This document shows positions 23,487-34,424 of a stretch of 64,000 nucleotides of DNA, piece by piece; position 1 is the first letter of the stretch, and the number at the start of each line of letters is the position of its first letter. The notes beneath the pieces were generated by a model. It saw only the letters and a list, made by a program, of their open reading frames with translations, was not told the DNA's origin and did not search any database. The position numbers and the translations under genes were made by a program. Origin of the DNA: Macrosoma leucophasiata (Eukaryota > Arthropoda > Insecta > Lepidoptera > Hedylidae); the NCBI GenBank assembly GCA_036365455.1, contig JAWQUS010000023.1, forward strand, positions 7,006,001 to 7,070,000, written 5' to 3'.

Positions 23487-23603
23487 ATGGGTTACAGTTT
23501 TTGTGTTGTAAATTGCAAATATACTAGTAGAAATAGCAAACGCATCTCTAAAAACGTTTTGTTAGGTATCAAAGTACATATTTGTTTTTTGATGCCAGCT
23601 TGA
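23487..23603 (+). pseudogene. Possible THAP-type zinc-finger exon remnant
   Basis: An ATG opens MGYSFCVVNCKYTSRNSK. The M-G-Y-x-x-C-V-V-x-C start followed by a short basic stretch resembles the N-terminus of THAP domains, whose first ligand pair is C-x2-4-C. THAP domains are found in P-element transposases and host proteins. After about 26 codons the frame degenerates and stops (TGA near 23601). A TTAG|GTATCA donor-like site lies near 23565. The later Cys-x2-His pair is not visible. Low confidence: the match is short. Confidence 0.3.
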
Positions 23604-23809
23604 ATTATTGATCTCTATCCTTGTTTTGATCTTAAATGCCACTACATCACGGATCCAGCATAACCAACAATTTTCCTTAACGACTGTTTATGGTTGAAAT
23701 TTTATATTATGATTGATACCTACTCACGGACCCACCCCTAAAACAGTACCTACTCATTTCGATCTGAAAACGATACCTATTTAATTTGTTTTTATTTTTA
23801 TTATATTAT

Positions 23810-23945
23810 TTTTCGCAATAACACGTGCTAGTGAAATATATTTAAAGTAAAATGGATAAAAATGACTTCAGGCGGGGCTTGAACCCGCGACCACTGGGAA
23901 TCTAGTTCAGATGCTCTTTCAATTGAGCTACCGAAGTCCAATAAG
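23810..23945 (-). mobile_element. SINE-B copy
   Basis: tRNA-like head on the minus strand (GACTTCGGTAGCTCAATTGA, B-box GCGGGTTCAAGCCC), then TGAAGTCATTTTTATCC and the tail TATATTTCACTAGCACGTG TTATTGCG. Confidence 0.8.
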
Positions 23946-24140
23946 TTTACTTAACTTGATTTGAATGACCAAAAATTATTTCACAATTCCCCCCCGCAAA
24001 AAATGACATACTGTTTTGCTTCGGTAATAAACGGTAAGCGGTAAGTAGCCATAGTTCTACTCCCTTCCGGTCGGCCGGTGCCCCATGTTGCTCTATGCTT
24101 TCGACAGTCGCAGTTTTCGTATCGCGACGATACATTTATT

Positions 24141-24233
24141 CTAAGAGATAACGCTCTACGAAGCCGAAACTAGCCGATTGTCTCTTTCCTAAGTTCGATG
24201 TGCAATATTTCTTGATGGGCACTGTAAAGGACT
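24141..24233 (+). mobile_element. MITE-a, 3' half
   Basis: Reads AGAGATAACGCTCTACGAAG through AGCCGATTGTCTCTTTCC and ends TTCGATGTGCAATATTTCTT, the inverse of the left terminus seen at 20431. It abuts the MITE beginning at 24226. Confidence 0.7.
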
Positions 24234-24458
24234 TATTACACGGCACGGTATTCAGGGTACGATAGCAAGGGTCAGGGTAGTGTAATAACATTTAAGGAGT
24301 TAGGGCTCTAATTAGGGCGACCGGAGCGGCCCGTGTATTTGTACTGTGATTGAGTTAGGGCGCTGTCGACCGGATAGTGTAATAAGCGACAACCCGGCGC
24401 GAGGCCACGCCCACCCTTACTGCCGGACCTTGAATACCGTGTCATGTAATAGCCTTTT
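24226..24458. mobile_element. MITE with ~30-bp imperfect terminal inverted repeats
   Basis: Left end AAAGGACTTATTACACGGCA then CGGTATTCAGGGT; right end inverted gives AAAAGGCTATTACATGACAC then GGTATTCAAGGT. The interior is GC-rich (CGACCGGAGCGGCCCG) relative to its surroundings. No target duplication could be read. Confidence 0.7.
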
Positions 24459-24872
24459 AAGGCAGTTACCTACTGCATTCGTAATATTATAATGCAACGA
24501 TCATAATGAACGTTTCAAGCAATCACATTATATAATTCTATACCTATACTCATGTCTCATCGTCTGTCCATTTACAATAGGAAGCTCACAGGCATCATGT
24601 TAAAACCGCAGTGAGAAGTAATGTGTCATCTTAGGAGGTATTATTGTATAAATTCTATGACAGAACTGCAAACGCAGTTCCTACTAGTTACATCATATAA
24701 TTATGTAGTCGAGTCGTCTAAACCACGTAGTCTGCAGTTAAAATCCAACAACACGTTGTTTTCAACATCTATTTTCAAATAAATTGTGGCATGTCCGTCC
24801 CAAATTAACTGCTGCGGAGTTCTGTCCGCCGTTGTTGTTTGTGGCGATTAGTCGATCAAAAATAGTCAATTT

Positions 24873-25305
24873 TAGCGTTCCGCATACCCTTATAGTATCA
24901 CTTTGTTGTCCGTATGTCTGTCTGTCAGGACTGTTTTACTCAGAAGTGTATCTAATAGAAATAAATAATGCCGGAATTTCTTTGTTGCTATGACAAAATC
25001 AGATTTATAAATTAACGCCACATCAACGTACCTAATAAAAATATGTAAATATTCTCATACATTTAAAGGGAAATCAACCCATGGAGTAAGTATTTCATGT
25101 CCTAGAGTCGTAGAGTCGTACAATTTGACAAGAAGAATGTTTTATAGCACAAGTGAAGGAAAAAATCATAAAAACTTATTTTGGTATTTTAATTTCTATA
25201 ATTACTGCCTCTTAAATTACATTATTCAATAGTATAGAAAATTTCTTATGTGCACGTAATCCTCAATAGGCGAGTCCGACTCGTACTTAGCCGCTTTTTA
25301 AATAT
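24873..25305 (+). repeat. REP-5 dispersed repeat, interrupted
   Basis: Starts GCGTTCCGCATACCCTTATA with a GTCTGTCTGTC tract at about 24918 and ends at the hairpin tail GCGAGTCCGACTCGTACTTA before TTTTTAAA. The middle is diverged or contains unrelated DNA. Confidence 0.55.
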
Positions 25306-25545
25306 AAATCTTGTTAGTGGGAGCACATTTATGTAATTTTGGTCAAACGAAACCACCCAAAAACACCTGGCCCTGGTGCAAGAGCTCTGAAATATTATAC
25401 TGAGAACGTAAGAATATTTTCCGGTGTTTAAAATTATGTTTACCTCATCGGAATAAAAAGTATAGATATTATGGACCAAGCATTAGCGATGGCAGGACAG
25501 GACATTTTTATTCCGATGAAATCAAAATATATTATTATACAAACA

Positions 25546-25690
25546 GTATGTATCTTCACGGCAAGTTTCTCATGGGGCAAGCAGAGAATGTGGAGCGCCA
25601 GGATCCCGGTCCTGACAAACTTCATGCGCTTCTTCTACATTCATCATTCTCTTCACACATGGATGCCGATTCCTAAGACTCTTGACCTTG
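25546..25690 (+). repeat. REP-2 copy
   Basis: GTATGTATCTTCACGGCAAG, GGGCAAGCAGAGAATGTGGA, then CCGATTCCTAAGACTCTTGA, as in the copy at 1849. Confidence 0.7.
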
Positions 25691-26030
25691 ACTTGACTTT
25701 TTTGTACTGTTCAGCATATTTTTATGGAACTTGACGTTATTATTTCTAAGAACACAGATTCCACTGCCACAAGCTAGATATATTTTATAGCTACTTCATT
25801 TTTTTCTTTGATCTCTATCTCTATTTCGCCGTTTATGTCATGCTTTAAAGGAGAAAAAGACTGCGTATTCGGGTTGCTGATGTGATTGATCCGCGCGAGT
25901 TCTTCTTGCTATTTAACGTTGCGCCAGTTTCTAAGCATGCGACGATGATGCAGATGAAAAAGAGAGCGAGTTTCAATGTTGGCTTGATGAAAGCGAACTA
26001 CTGACACATTTTCCCCCTCGTGTAACCCTT

Positions 26031-26340
26031 CTGTACCATAAAATCGACTTCTTTCCGGAGGTGGCGGCTAAACTCAAGGCAACTTGGGTCGAGCCAGACT
26101 ACCAAGTCTTGCAGATACTGTCAGGGCACGGTTGCTTCAAAAGGAGACTCTTCCGCATGAAACTTACAGACGCGGGGTCCTGCCCCTGCGGAAACGCAGA
26201 GGTAGAGGACGTACACCACGTCCTGTGGGAGTGCTCTCTCCATTGTGAGGCCACTCGAAGTGGGTTCGATTTATTATCGTGACCTTGTGGCCTCGGAGGC
26301 AAACTTACGGGACTTTGCGCATCGGTGGCACGAGATACGG
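26031..26340 (+). pseudogene. R1-type LINE, ORF2 C-terminal zinc-knuckle region, truncated
   Basis: The frame reads ILSGHGCFKRRLFRMKL, then SCPCGNAEVEDVHHVLWECSL. The GHG-x-F-x-x-(Y/R)L-x-x-(M/F) block followed by C-x-CG-x(8-9)-H-x(4)-C is the standard C-terminus of R1-clade ORF2 proteins. One frameshift just after CSLHCEATR moves the frame to one reading RDLVASEANLRDFAHRWHEI. Downstream, 26340-26670 is probably its 3' UTR (GGTTGGTGGGTTAAGTCCCG). Everything upstream of the C-terminal domain is missing. Confidence 0.8.
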
Positions 26341-26684
26341 AGTAGATTAGAGAGAGAAGAGAAGGAAAGACGGGGTACTTGAAGAAAGAAGGTAGAAGAA
26401 AGAAGAACAAAAACGCAGATAGTAGCACAGGCACAGAACGACCGGAGGAAGGATCCGAAGGCGTATCTGTGTACATCATGCTTCAGAAGTGACGTATAAG
26501 GACGAAGGCAAACACTGATGGTGAAGAACTTGTAGGGAGTCAAGATCACATGTGCGCGCGACATAAGCGAGGAGCGGTTCGTGCGCGCATCTCCCGAGAT
26601 TCGGCCTATATAACCAGGATGGTTGGTGGAGCCATGGGAAGGTTGGTGGGTTAAGTCCCGACGAGGAAATAATGCACTACTTCA

Positions 26685-26915
26685 GGAAAGAGATATCGGC
26701 TTATTTCGGCTCTGTAGAGCTTTATCTCTGCCGCACATCGGTAGCTATGTTACTTTTGTCGACCATTTTGATCAATTTTTGACCAATACCGCACTATCAG
26801 TACTTACGGAAGCAGCGTACAACAGAGATGACGCTCTACGAAGTTGAAATTAGCCGATTTTCTCATTCCGAAGTTCGATGTGCAATATTTCTAGGCGGTT
26901 ATTGTAACTAACTAC
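26685..26915 (+). mobile_element. MITE-a, near complete copy
   Basis: CGGCTTATTTCGGCTCTGTA, GACCATTTTGATCAATTTTT, GATGACGCTCTACGAAGT and TTCGATGTGCAATATTTCT follow in family order. The two halves are imperfect inverted images (AGAGATAT-CGGCT versus AGCCGATT-TCTC). The leftmost terminus is lost. Confidence 0.75.
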
Positions 26916-27287
26916 ACGGAGAAGTTTTGCGCGTACTATACGTTACCTACTATGTTATTTTTTTGCGTTTGATCTGTTTTTAAAGGAACATTCTATACAT
27001 AGGAACACTATGATCTGTGATACTTATAAAGTAAAAAAATGCAATGAACGTAATTTCCGGCGATGAACCTTGAACTTTCATGTTAATTATCGTTTATCAC
27101 ATATCATTATCTAGCTACTGCCGGATAAAGATGACAGAGCATGAAATAATTGTTGCTATATGTAATTATGAGAATATAGTTATTATGGGAAAAAACCCCG
27201 AGATTTCTCAATAGCCGAGCAATTTTCGTGATTATGGGGACCCAGCCATTAAACCCGTCATCACATTTTTATTGATACATTTTAGGG
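26916..27287. other. No gene seen
   Basis: AT-rich intergenic DNA without supported features. Confidence 0.5.
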
Positions 27288-27796
27288 TCCCGTACATCAA
27301 AAGTAATATAGACATACAGAACCTTTATAAGATCACTCATGGGTCTGCCACACTGCTTCATTTTTGCCATTTTTTCCGAAAGCACTTGCACAGATTGAGT
27401 TGAAATTTCGTTACACATATAACCCCAAAATGTTACAAAATAAGTGAACTTTCAAAACAGCCACATTTGACAGAAAAATTGTTTTAATTAATAAAAACGT
27501 TTAAAACCCTCACATTTTTTAAACTATATTGTGAGACAGGCTTCATTAAATATCTTTGATATACTAAGAACATCAAAGATATTTTTATAATCTTGACATA
27601 AAAAGTTTTGAAGATAATTATGCAAGAAATTTATTATGAGAAACTACAGGGCCCTAATTCTGATAAAGGAAATCAGACGCTAGGTATAGATACAGGAAAA
27701 TCTGTAAGAAGTCTTGGTATTTACAATACAATGGAAATTCATGAATTGTACGGAACCCTACAAACGCGAGTGTGACTTGCACTTAGCCGTTTTTTT
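27288..27796 (+). repeat. REP-5 dispersed repeat, long copy
   Basis: Runs from AGGGTCCCGTACATCAAAAG through CAGATTGAGTTGAAATTTCG to GTACGGAACCCTACAAACGC and the tail GAGTGTGACTTGCACTTAGC with a T run. This is one of the fullest copies of the family here. Confidence 0.65.
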
Positions 27797-27951
27797 ATAT
27801 TGCCTCGTCTCACAATGCGCAAATATGTCGATTCATTGACGCGTCTGGCTAAAATAAATTAATGAGATATTCATATATAGATAAATATTGTAGGTATGTA
27901 CACATAGCAAGCATCCATTAAATCCATTTATCGGCATCACTTGAAATAAAG

Positions 27952-28295
27952 CCGCGGTCCCACCGCAGCGCACGTAGAGGATACGCACGTTAGGTTAAGC
28001 TTAGCCTTGTAAGAAAATATATGAGATTGTGTCCACTGCAACCCACGGACACGCTACGCATGAATTGAAACTCGTGTATTTCTCGAATATGCGATCACGT
28101 AGCTCAACGCTGGCAACGTCAGACACGCTGTACACGCGGACCACGTGGTGTACGGAGGCGGGGCCTGTACATAGTCGTGACACGTGAGTTTCGTGTGTAG
28201 TGTGCGGTGCAGAGGAAACGGTGACCCACGTTGTCAAATAAATTAACCCATGCGTCGCGTGCCCGTGCACAGCGTGCGCTTCGGTGGGTCCGCGG
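27952..28295. mobile_element. GC-rich MITE with 23-bp terminal inverted repeats
   Basis: Left end CCGCGGTCCCACCGCAGCGC; inverted right end CCGCGGACCCACCGAAGCGC; 21 of 23 terminal bases match. The 344-bp interior is CpG-rich and gives a spurious 106-codon minus-strand open frame. No clear target duplication. Confidence 0.75.
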
Positions 28296-28394
28296 GATAT
28301 TGTTGTATTATTGAGGGTCAAAAAGTATCTAGTTTGTGCTGAAATACTGGTGGTACTGGTACTAATTCTTTCAACGTATGAAAGAATTTGTAAG

Positions 28395-28562
28395 GTGTGG
28401 TTTTTACAGGTGTTAAAGCGCCAGTGTAGGGACTCGAGGGCGTAGTAGGCGTAGTGTTCAGCAATATCGTGTTCCGGTTAGATGATAATGTATGGCCCCG
28501 TAATAACTCGTAATTAGAACAATTGAACTTCTGGCGAACTGCATGCTTGTTTGCCATCTTCG
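28395..28562 (-). repeat. REP-1 copy, rearranged
   Basis: The minus strand starts GATGGCAAACAAGCATGCAG, the REP-1 5' block, and later has CCGGAACACGATATTGCTGA. The segment between is shortened. A minus-strand open frame through it is a repeat artefact. Confidence 0.55.
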
Positions 28563-28824
28563 TCAAATAAAAAAAAACTTCAAATCACTAATCTTTGCCA
28601 AATTAAACAAAAGGCAGATCTTTCGTAACTTACCTATGTCGGTTATTTCAACCTACATTATAAGAAAAATATGGATAAATCACCGTGAATTGAACAACAA
28701 GGTATTGTTAATATTAATACATTTCACACTTATTGGGGAAGTCCACAGTTTCAAGTTTCAAGTTTCAACTGTGGAATGGAGACATAAATATCATGTTATC
28801 CTTATTGATGTCTACGCTATAAGC

Positions 28825-28960
28825 TTTTGCTGGTGGTAGAGCTCCAGTGACGGAGCTCGCGGGCGTAGGCACCACCGCGTTACCTAATCTATTTGCTAAA
28901 TGTTCATCACTAGTTATCGTGTTCCGGTCAGGTGGCAATGTACAGCCCTGTTATTTCATA
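28825..28960 (-). repeat. REP-1 3' half
   Basis: Inverse of the consensus end: GGTGGTAGAGCTCCAGTGAC, GGGCGTAGGCACCACCGCG, TTACCTAATCTATTTGC, GTGTTCCGGTCAGGTGG. Confidence 0.75.
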
Positions 28961-29794
28961 ATAGAATAAGATCCCAGGGCCGCCAGACCTTACTTATTTT
29001 GCAGTAACAAATTTTACGGAACAGATACTTCCATAATGTGCGCATACTCGCTAGCTTGACTTGGCTAGTTCATAGGTATGACGTAGGAAAAGTACACCAA
29101 AAACTTTTGTTAAATTCTAAGCACTGACCTGTAACTTAGTTATCATATCATATTTACCTATCTAGTCGTACCTCCTTTCTTAGTATCTTCTACTTAACTT
29201 TTATCCACAGCGATGTAAGTTGTGGGCATCGTCGGAGAAGGTTTTTTGTCCAGTAGTGAGTCTTTCGGCTGAAGTCATGCTGGTGACGATGGGTAATACC
29301 AAATTTAGTTATACTACTACAAAATCGATATAATAATTCGTATCAATAACGTATTTGGCCTTTAAAAATAATCAAAAATAATTGACAATTGCCAGTGTCT
29401 AACTAACTTAGTGTCTCTGTAGTAAAATCTATTAGTCAATTGTCTTGGTATTTATATATAAGCGAGAACAAAAATAAAAACATGACACATAGTAACGTCT
29501 GGTCTCATTCACCAAGAAACCTATTCGTTTTTCAGTTGTATTTTACGATACGCTACGTTCAGAAATAACGTAGTACGTACATATTTATAGAACTTGTGAC
29601 GTATGCCAATATTGTTTATCAGAACACGAGTACCAAGTAGGCACATCTCAATTAACACCAATACATTGCGGGTGAAAACTATTGGGATAGGTCAGTTTAG
29701 GTAAGATTTGACCAAATGTATCGTGAGCACGAGCAGCCAAAAAATACATCATTGTGGGCTGGACCACTTCTTTCCAGGGGGTATATAAATAACT
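28961..29794. other. No gene seen
   Basis: Mixed single-copy-looking DNA; no feature supported. Confidence 0.5.
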
Positions 29795-29915
29795 ATTATT
29801 TGACGGTAGTCTAGTGGTAACAAGTGATCTACCATTTAGCGCAAGTAGTTTAGGTTATACGGTGGTGCCTATGGCCGCGAGCTCCGTCACTGGAACTCTT
29901 TCACCAGTAAGGATG
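29795..29915 (+). repeat. REP-1 3' end, diverged
   Basis: CTACCATTTAGCGCAAGTAG, ACGGTGGTGCCTATGGCCGC and GAGCTCCGTCACTGGAACTC follow the family order. Confidence 0.65.
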
Positions 29916-30600
29916 TTAGAATGGATGCATTTATCTCGCCGATTATGATATTATACGCCTACTTCTACGACAGGCGTGAAGTTACGTAGGTACCTACCTA
30001 CCGCTTGGCTTTACTACCGCTACTGGAATTACTTTTTTTTTTTTTTATTTATCGCTTTTTACAAAAGGTTACCTACATCGCAGAAGTTGATAGAATAGAA
30101 CAACAAACGTTTAAAAAAATAATATAAATTTTAGTCGTCCTGTATTCATTAGGACGAGTATGTAATGTCTGCTTTCTCTCTTTCACTAGCTTTACATCCG
30201 AAAATATTGGTCTCATTTACTATTGCGACAAATAAATAGTGACACATTCATTTCACAGCTTGCTTGTAGCGCATTGTTTCCCAAGCAGCTTAGTACGCGA
30301 TTATTTATATATATAGTTACTTCCTTGACCTACAAAAAGTTTTTTAACTCTTAAACTTCGAACAAAATAAGACATTATAAAATTAAAACTGTTTAAGCTC
30401 TGTAAAGATATTGCAGAAAAAACACCTGTATTTCAGTGAAAACATAGGTACCTACATAAAAGCAGGCAGGACATAAGGCAGTGGAGCATCGGTAGCTAAG
30501 TAGCAAAGCGGCAGGGCTGGTTACTCAGAGAATGCAGGTCCAAATCTAGGTTGAAGTAAAATTTTCCATACCGTTTTTTTAATATTTTTCCCACTCTCAG
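29916..30600. other. No gene seen
   Basis: Contains a 14-base T run near 30032; otherwise nothing supported. Confidence 0.5.
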
Positions 30601-30733
30601 GGTGAGATTCACAGACCGCACTTCGACTTTACTTTGAGCAAAGTATGCTTCGAACTGTGAAAACACACAGTACTGACAGTTCTAAGCATACTTTGCTCAA
30701 AGTAAAGTCGTAGTGCGGTCTGTGAATCTCACC
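30601..30733. mobile_element. Long-armed MITE
   Basis: A 133-bp fold-back element whose arms are about 48 bp with a few mismatches. Left arm GGTGAGATTCACAGACCGCA, then GACTTTACTTTGAGCAAAGT; the right arm inverts to the same string. The loop is about 36 bp. Confidence 0.85.
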
Positions 30734-30837
30734 ATCCGAGTGCAGTAACTTGTAGGTACAATAGGTATAGATAAGTTCGTCGTTACTTCTGATGTCCTAA
30801 TGTTTGTAATAATTGTGTCTGTAATTAAGGACCATTA

Positions 30838-31178
30838 GGGTCATAGCTTACTAGAGCCACCCGGCACCCGACCAGCGCCCGACCGCCTCGATCATCAACT
30901 TCGCTCCGTATCGCCTCGACCGCAAGCCGTCAACGCGCGGGCAGCACGAGGTCCACGTGCGGACGGCGAGTGGTCACACAGTGACCACTAGCTCTATCTT
31001 CGCATTGCCGACTCGCGGTTCTCAAGTGGACCGCGCGCGATCCGCGAGTGGTTCATGAGTATCATACATACAACAACACAGCGTCGTTCACCCGTGGACT
31101 TCCCGTCGACAACGAGTGGACGCCGTAAAACGAGGCGGTGCTGGTCTGGTGCCGGGTGGATGTAGTGAGCTATGACCC
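30838..31178 (+). mobile_element. MITE-b, complete copy with TTA target duplication
   Basis: 341 bp from GGGTCATAGCTTACTAGAGC to the inverse of GGGTCATAGCTCACTACATC, with CCACCCGGCACC continuing in both. It is flanked by TTA at 30835-30837 and 31179-31181. Three-base TTA/TAA duplications are typical of PIF/Harbinger elements, so that superfamily is a reasonable guess. Related copies lie at 11470, 38644 and 62176. Confidence 0.8.
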
Positions 31179-31940
31179 TTACCGTTAAAACACGATTATG
31201 CTGAACTTAGCAACAGATTGGGTGTTGTGATAATTCCTCAAGGTCAAGCTTTACAAGATTTATCATACAAGTTCACTGCACATACAAGGATCAGAATAAA
31301 ATTGGTTTATTTTATATTAGAAAAGGTACCTATTTTAAATAAGAATATGATTATTTAACGAACAATAATGTATACACATCAAAAACTAATCTCCTAATAG
31401 TGTCATTTAAAAATTTAAAAACACTGGAAAGTTTATGTATTTACATACTTAATTCATTATCAATATTGTTTGTGTATTTCCAATGTAAGTAAAGCATTAA
31501 GATAAATGTAGTTATTAAAAATAATTTATCTATCACAAAGCATATATAATTTCTAGTGTGTAGAGACGACAATGCGTAGATACCCACATTAAATGACTAG
31601 TTATTGCAGTAGAGCACGTTGATTCATCAGAATCAATTTCATAACAAACGCCAGGCAAATGTGCGTCATGAGTATTAGATAAAACATCTACTAAATGTTA
31701 TTGAAATTAATTTAATATTTTTAATATCAAATAGGTAATTTGTTTACTAGTATAGTGCAAAGTTGAATTATTGTGGCAGAAATATTGAAGAAGTTTCCGA
31801 TCATCCAAAAACATTGCAAATAAGGCTTTATAATCATATTAAAAAAAGGCATCGACATGTTACGACGTTCTTCAGTCGTATATTTAAAATATGAAAATTA
31901 TTTTTAAAATACTAATATTATTTTTTAAAATTATTTTTAA
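31179..31940. other. No gene seen
   Basis: AT-rich intergenic DNA. Confidence 0.5.
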
Positions 31941-32167
31941 CTGTAGTGTAGTGATAGCAGGCTACTACTATTACGCTGGAGGTCCTGGGTTCGATTCCCG
32001 GGTCGGAGACTATCTGAGATAACGGTTTAAAATACTTTATCTCTGCTTCTATTGGGATGGGCCAAAACGTAACCGGCGAGTCGTGGGTGTTTGCATGTAT
32101 GATTGAATGCATGCATTTACCTCTGCCTACCCCTGCGGGGATTACAGGCGTGAAGTTAAGTTACGTA
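31941..32167 (+). mobile_element. SINE-A with internal deletion
   Basis: tRNA-like head (GTAGTGATAGCAGG, GGGTTCGATTCCCGGGTCGG) joined directly at TTCTATTGGGATGGGCCAAA to the distal body. Roughly 80 bp present in the copy at 2081 are missing. The end matches GGGATTACAGGCGTGAAG. Confidence 0.85.
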
Positions 32168-32211
32168 TTTTTAAAAAAATAAGCAATATTATTTATAACA
32201 TTTTTGTAATA

Positions 32212-32590
32212 TTTGTATTTTGCAATAACACATGTGAGTGAACTTTAGAAATTAAAGAGAAAGGGAAAGAAAATTTTGACTTCGGGCAGGAATTGAACCT
32301 GAGACCTCACGATAACCCGTCCAGCCTCTTTACCGGCTATGACGACCCGGTTAGTCCAGCAGTGCGAAACCACCGTTTGATTCGAAGGGTCACGGGTTCG
32401 ATCCCCGCACCGGAGCAAATATTTGTATGGCCTACAGATATTTGTTTCGGGTCTGGGTGTTGGTGTATGTGTTGTATGTGTACAACGGCACCCACGACAC
32501 AGGTTTATACCTACTGTGGGGCTGTGAGTGTAAGCGTATTTATTATTATTACTATTTACCACTAAGCTACCAAAGTCCCACATTTTTACA
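32212..32590 (-). mobile_element. SINE-B-like element split by a SINE-C insertion
   Basis: On the minus strand the element begins GGGACTTTGGTAGCTTAGTGG near 32580. It is interrupted by SINE-C, resumes near 32335 with TAAAGAGGCTGGACGGGTTA, has B-box AGGTTCAATTCCTGCCC and the TGAAGTC-like junction, and ends in CTCACATGTGTTATTGC. TTACC is repeated at both edges of the insertion. Confidence 0.75.
32341..32560 (+). mobile_element. SINE-C copy nested in SINE-B-like element
   Basis: tRNA-like head GACGACCCGGTTAGTCCAGC with B-box GGGTTCGATCCCC, then GATATTTGTTTCGGGTCTGG, GTGTGTACAACG-type repeats and the end CTGTGAGTGTAAGCGTATTT followed by a TTA-rich tail. The sister copy is at 37530. Confidence 0.8.
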
Positions 32591-32796
32591 TTTTTATTAT
32601 TCTTGTTGATTACGGATAAATATTATAGATTAGTTGGTGCATGCAAAAGTGCCCTAGTAGCAAGTTGTATGTTTCATACAAATAATAGAGCATCATCACA
32701 GCACCATTTTGAGCTAAAAGCACTGCTAATAGGTCATCAATAATAAATATCATAATTAGACTTTTTTTATAAGAAATTCGATTTGGCCTAAGAAGA

Positions 32797-32945
32797 CCTA
32801 CCTGACCTACCTGACTTACCTTGACCAAATAGGTGAATGAAGATAATGATGTATGTAGAAGAAACATGGGAGGTGTGTAAGGACTGGGATATTTGGTGCT
32901 CCATTCTGACTGCCCACCCCATAAGGGACTTGGTGTAATGACTAA
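32797..32945 (-). repeat. REP-2 copy
   Basis: Inverse of the family: ACTGGGATATTTGGTGCTCC, CCCATAAGGGACTTGGTG. A 152-codon minus-strand open frame (32610-33068) runs through it and is therefore not a gene. Confidence 0.65.
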
Positions 32946-33174
32946 TACATACAAATCATCACAAGTTTGTGTAAAAGAAATAAAACTTTGAGACCCAGTT
33001 AATTTGGGTCCAACAGTTCCATCTAAAATAAATACACTCACATTTCCTAAAACAGGGATATTTATCAATTATTAGTGGATTATTTTCCATTTCTACATTA
33101 AATTTCGATTACTGTTTTATTACTGTAATTTGGTGTAAGTCTAGGCAAATTTATGTTTTTAAATAAGTTCAAAT

Positions 33175-33720
33175 TTAATGCAAGTCACATAATAAGAAGT
33201 TGTCGGTAGAATCAGACATATTATAGTTGGTGCTAGTGCTATTAACAATTGTTTGGAATTTAGCCGCAGATGATCTTTTAGACAACATATGATCCTCACA
33301 CAGCAAGTAAGATTCGACTAATAACAGCCCAGTACATAGTAATTTTACATTTGGTACCGATTTGGAGGTCAAACCTGTTATTGGTTCCGCGATTATGACT
33401 GCACAGTTGTGCTCAATCAGTCCGTAGCTAGCTGCTACCAAAGCTATATATTATGTATGCTACTCATGAAAACATAGAAATATACACACAACCTCTGAAA
33501 CATAATAAACTATGAATCGAAATATTATGTCTTGTTGTTTTACAATGTTATGTTATATGGAACGAGGATGTATCATTTTAGGAGGCAGTAAATAATTGAG
33601 TAAATTGACTTGTTTATCAAACCATGCCACATATATGGACAAAAGACATGCTAACATACCTTCGTTGCACAACCCCATATTATCATCAGAACTGGTCCCT
33701 CCAATGTGGGTGTTCCGCAT
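33175..33720 (-). CDS. Candidate two-exon small gene, 109-residue unknown protein
   Basis: Exon 1 would run 33720-33660: ATG, 20 codons starting MRNTHIGGTSSDDN, ending GAAG|GTATGT in phase 1. A 216-bp intron ends in ATATATAG at 33444. Exon 2 would run 33443-33175; its first two bases complete an Ala codon and an 88-codon frame follows to TAA. An AATAAA signal lies about 55 bp after the stop (33120-33115), supporting a 3' end. The peptide has a hydrophobic centre (KLLCTGLLLVESYLLC) and a Ser/Thr/Asn-rich tail; I recognise no domain. The acceptor has a poor pyrimidine tract. Exon 1 could instead splice to another phase-matched exon such as the HNF4 zinc-finger exon at 625. Confidence 0.4.
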
Positions 33721-34279
33721 TTAACTTTATTATTATTTTGTAATAAAAAATATACAGAATTTCTCTACATTTCACATAGTCTGTATCAAAGTTCACTGAT
33801 TTTGACAATTTAAATTGACATTTGACAAATGAAATGAAGTGACATTAGAAACAGGAAGTGTGAATGAGTTTATTACCTCAAAAGTTGCAATAAACAAAAA
33901 TCATTTAAACGACATCTACCATGCAATAGATGAGTCAGAACTTCGTACATAGATGGCGCTCAAAAAGCAAAATGTTCCTAAAAATTAAATGTTAATTATT
34001 AATTGTTATTAGAAATTCTATTCTAACCACGAACTAAATATATGTATGAATATATATTTATACTTCAGCCTGTAAACTTTATAAATCCCAAGCTTAGGGA
34101 ACCTTCTTAGAAAAACAAACTTGAATCATCTATTCCTCACTAGATGGCAGTAAGAGTGAGAAAATTATTAAACATCAAAACTTTGCGCTAGCATATTATC
34201 GTACCTACGTATCACGCAGAATTAGGTGCGATATCAGAATAAAAAAAATATGAGTACCTACTCTTTAAGTCCCTTGAAT
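33721..34279. other. Upstream flank of candidate gene; no other gene
   Basis: Contains one copy of AGATGGCGCT at 33951-33960 (see findings). Nothing else supported. Confidence 0.4.
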
Positions 34280-34424
34280 TAGGGGTGGACGATATACATC
34301 GATGTTTTATAAACACTCGATGTATTTCATCAATACATCGAATCGAACCGATGTATTTTTAGTTCTTCAACATCGAGTATACATCGATGTTTTTTTTTCA
34401 ATACATCGAATCGAAGAAGCAGAA

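Noticed and set aside
28001..28321. 106-codon minus-strand open frame
   Set aside because: It lies almost entirely inside a GC-rich MITE with 23-bp inverted ends; the open frame follows from base composition.
32610..33068. 152-codon minus-strand open frame, the longest in the window
   Set aside because: It runs through a REP-2 repeat copy (32797-32945) in the wrong sense, has no domain and no splice or poly(A) context.
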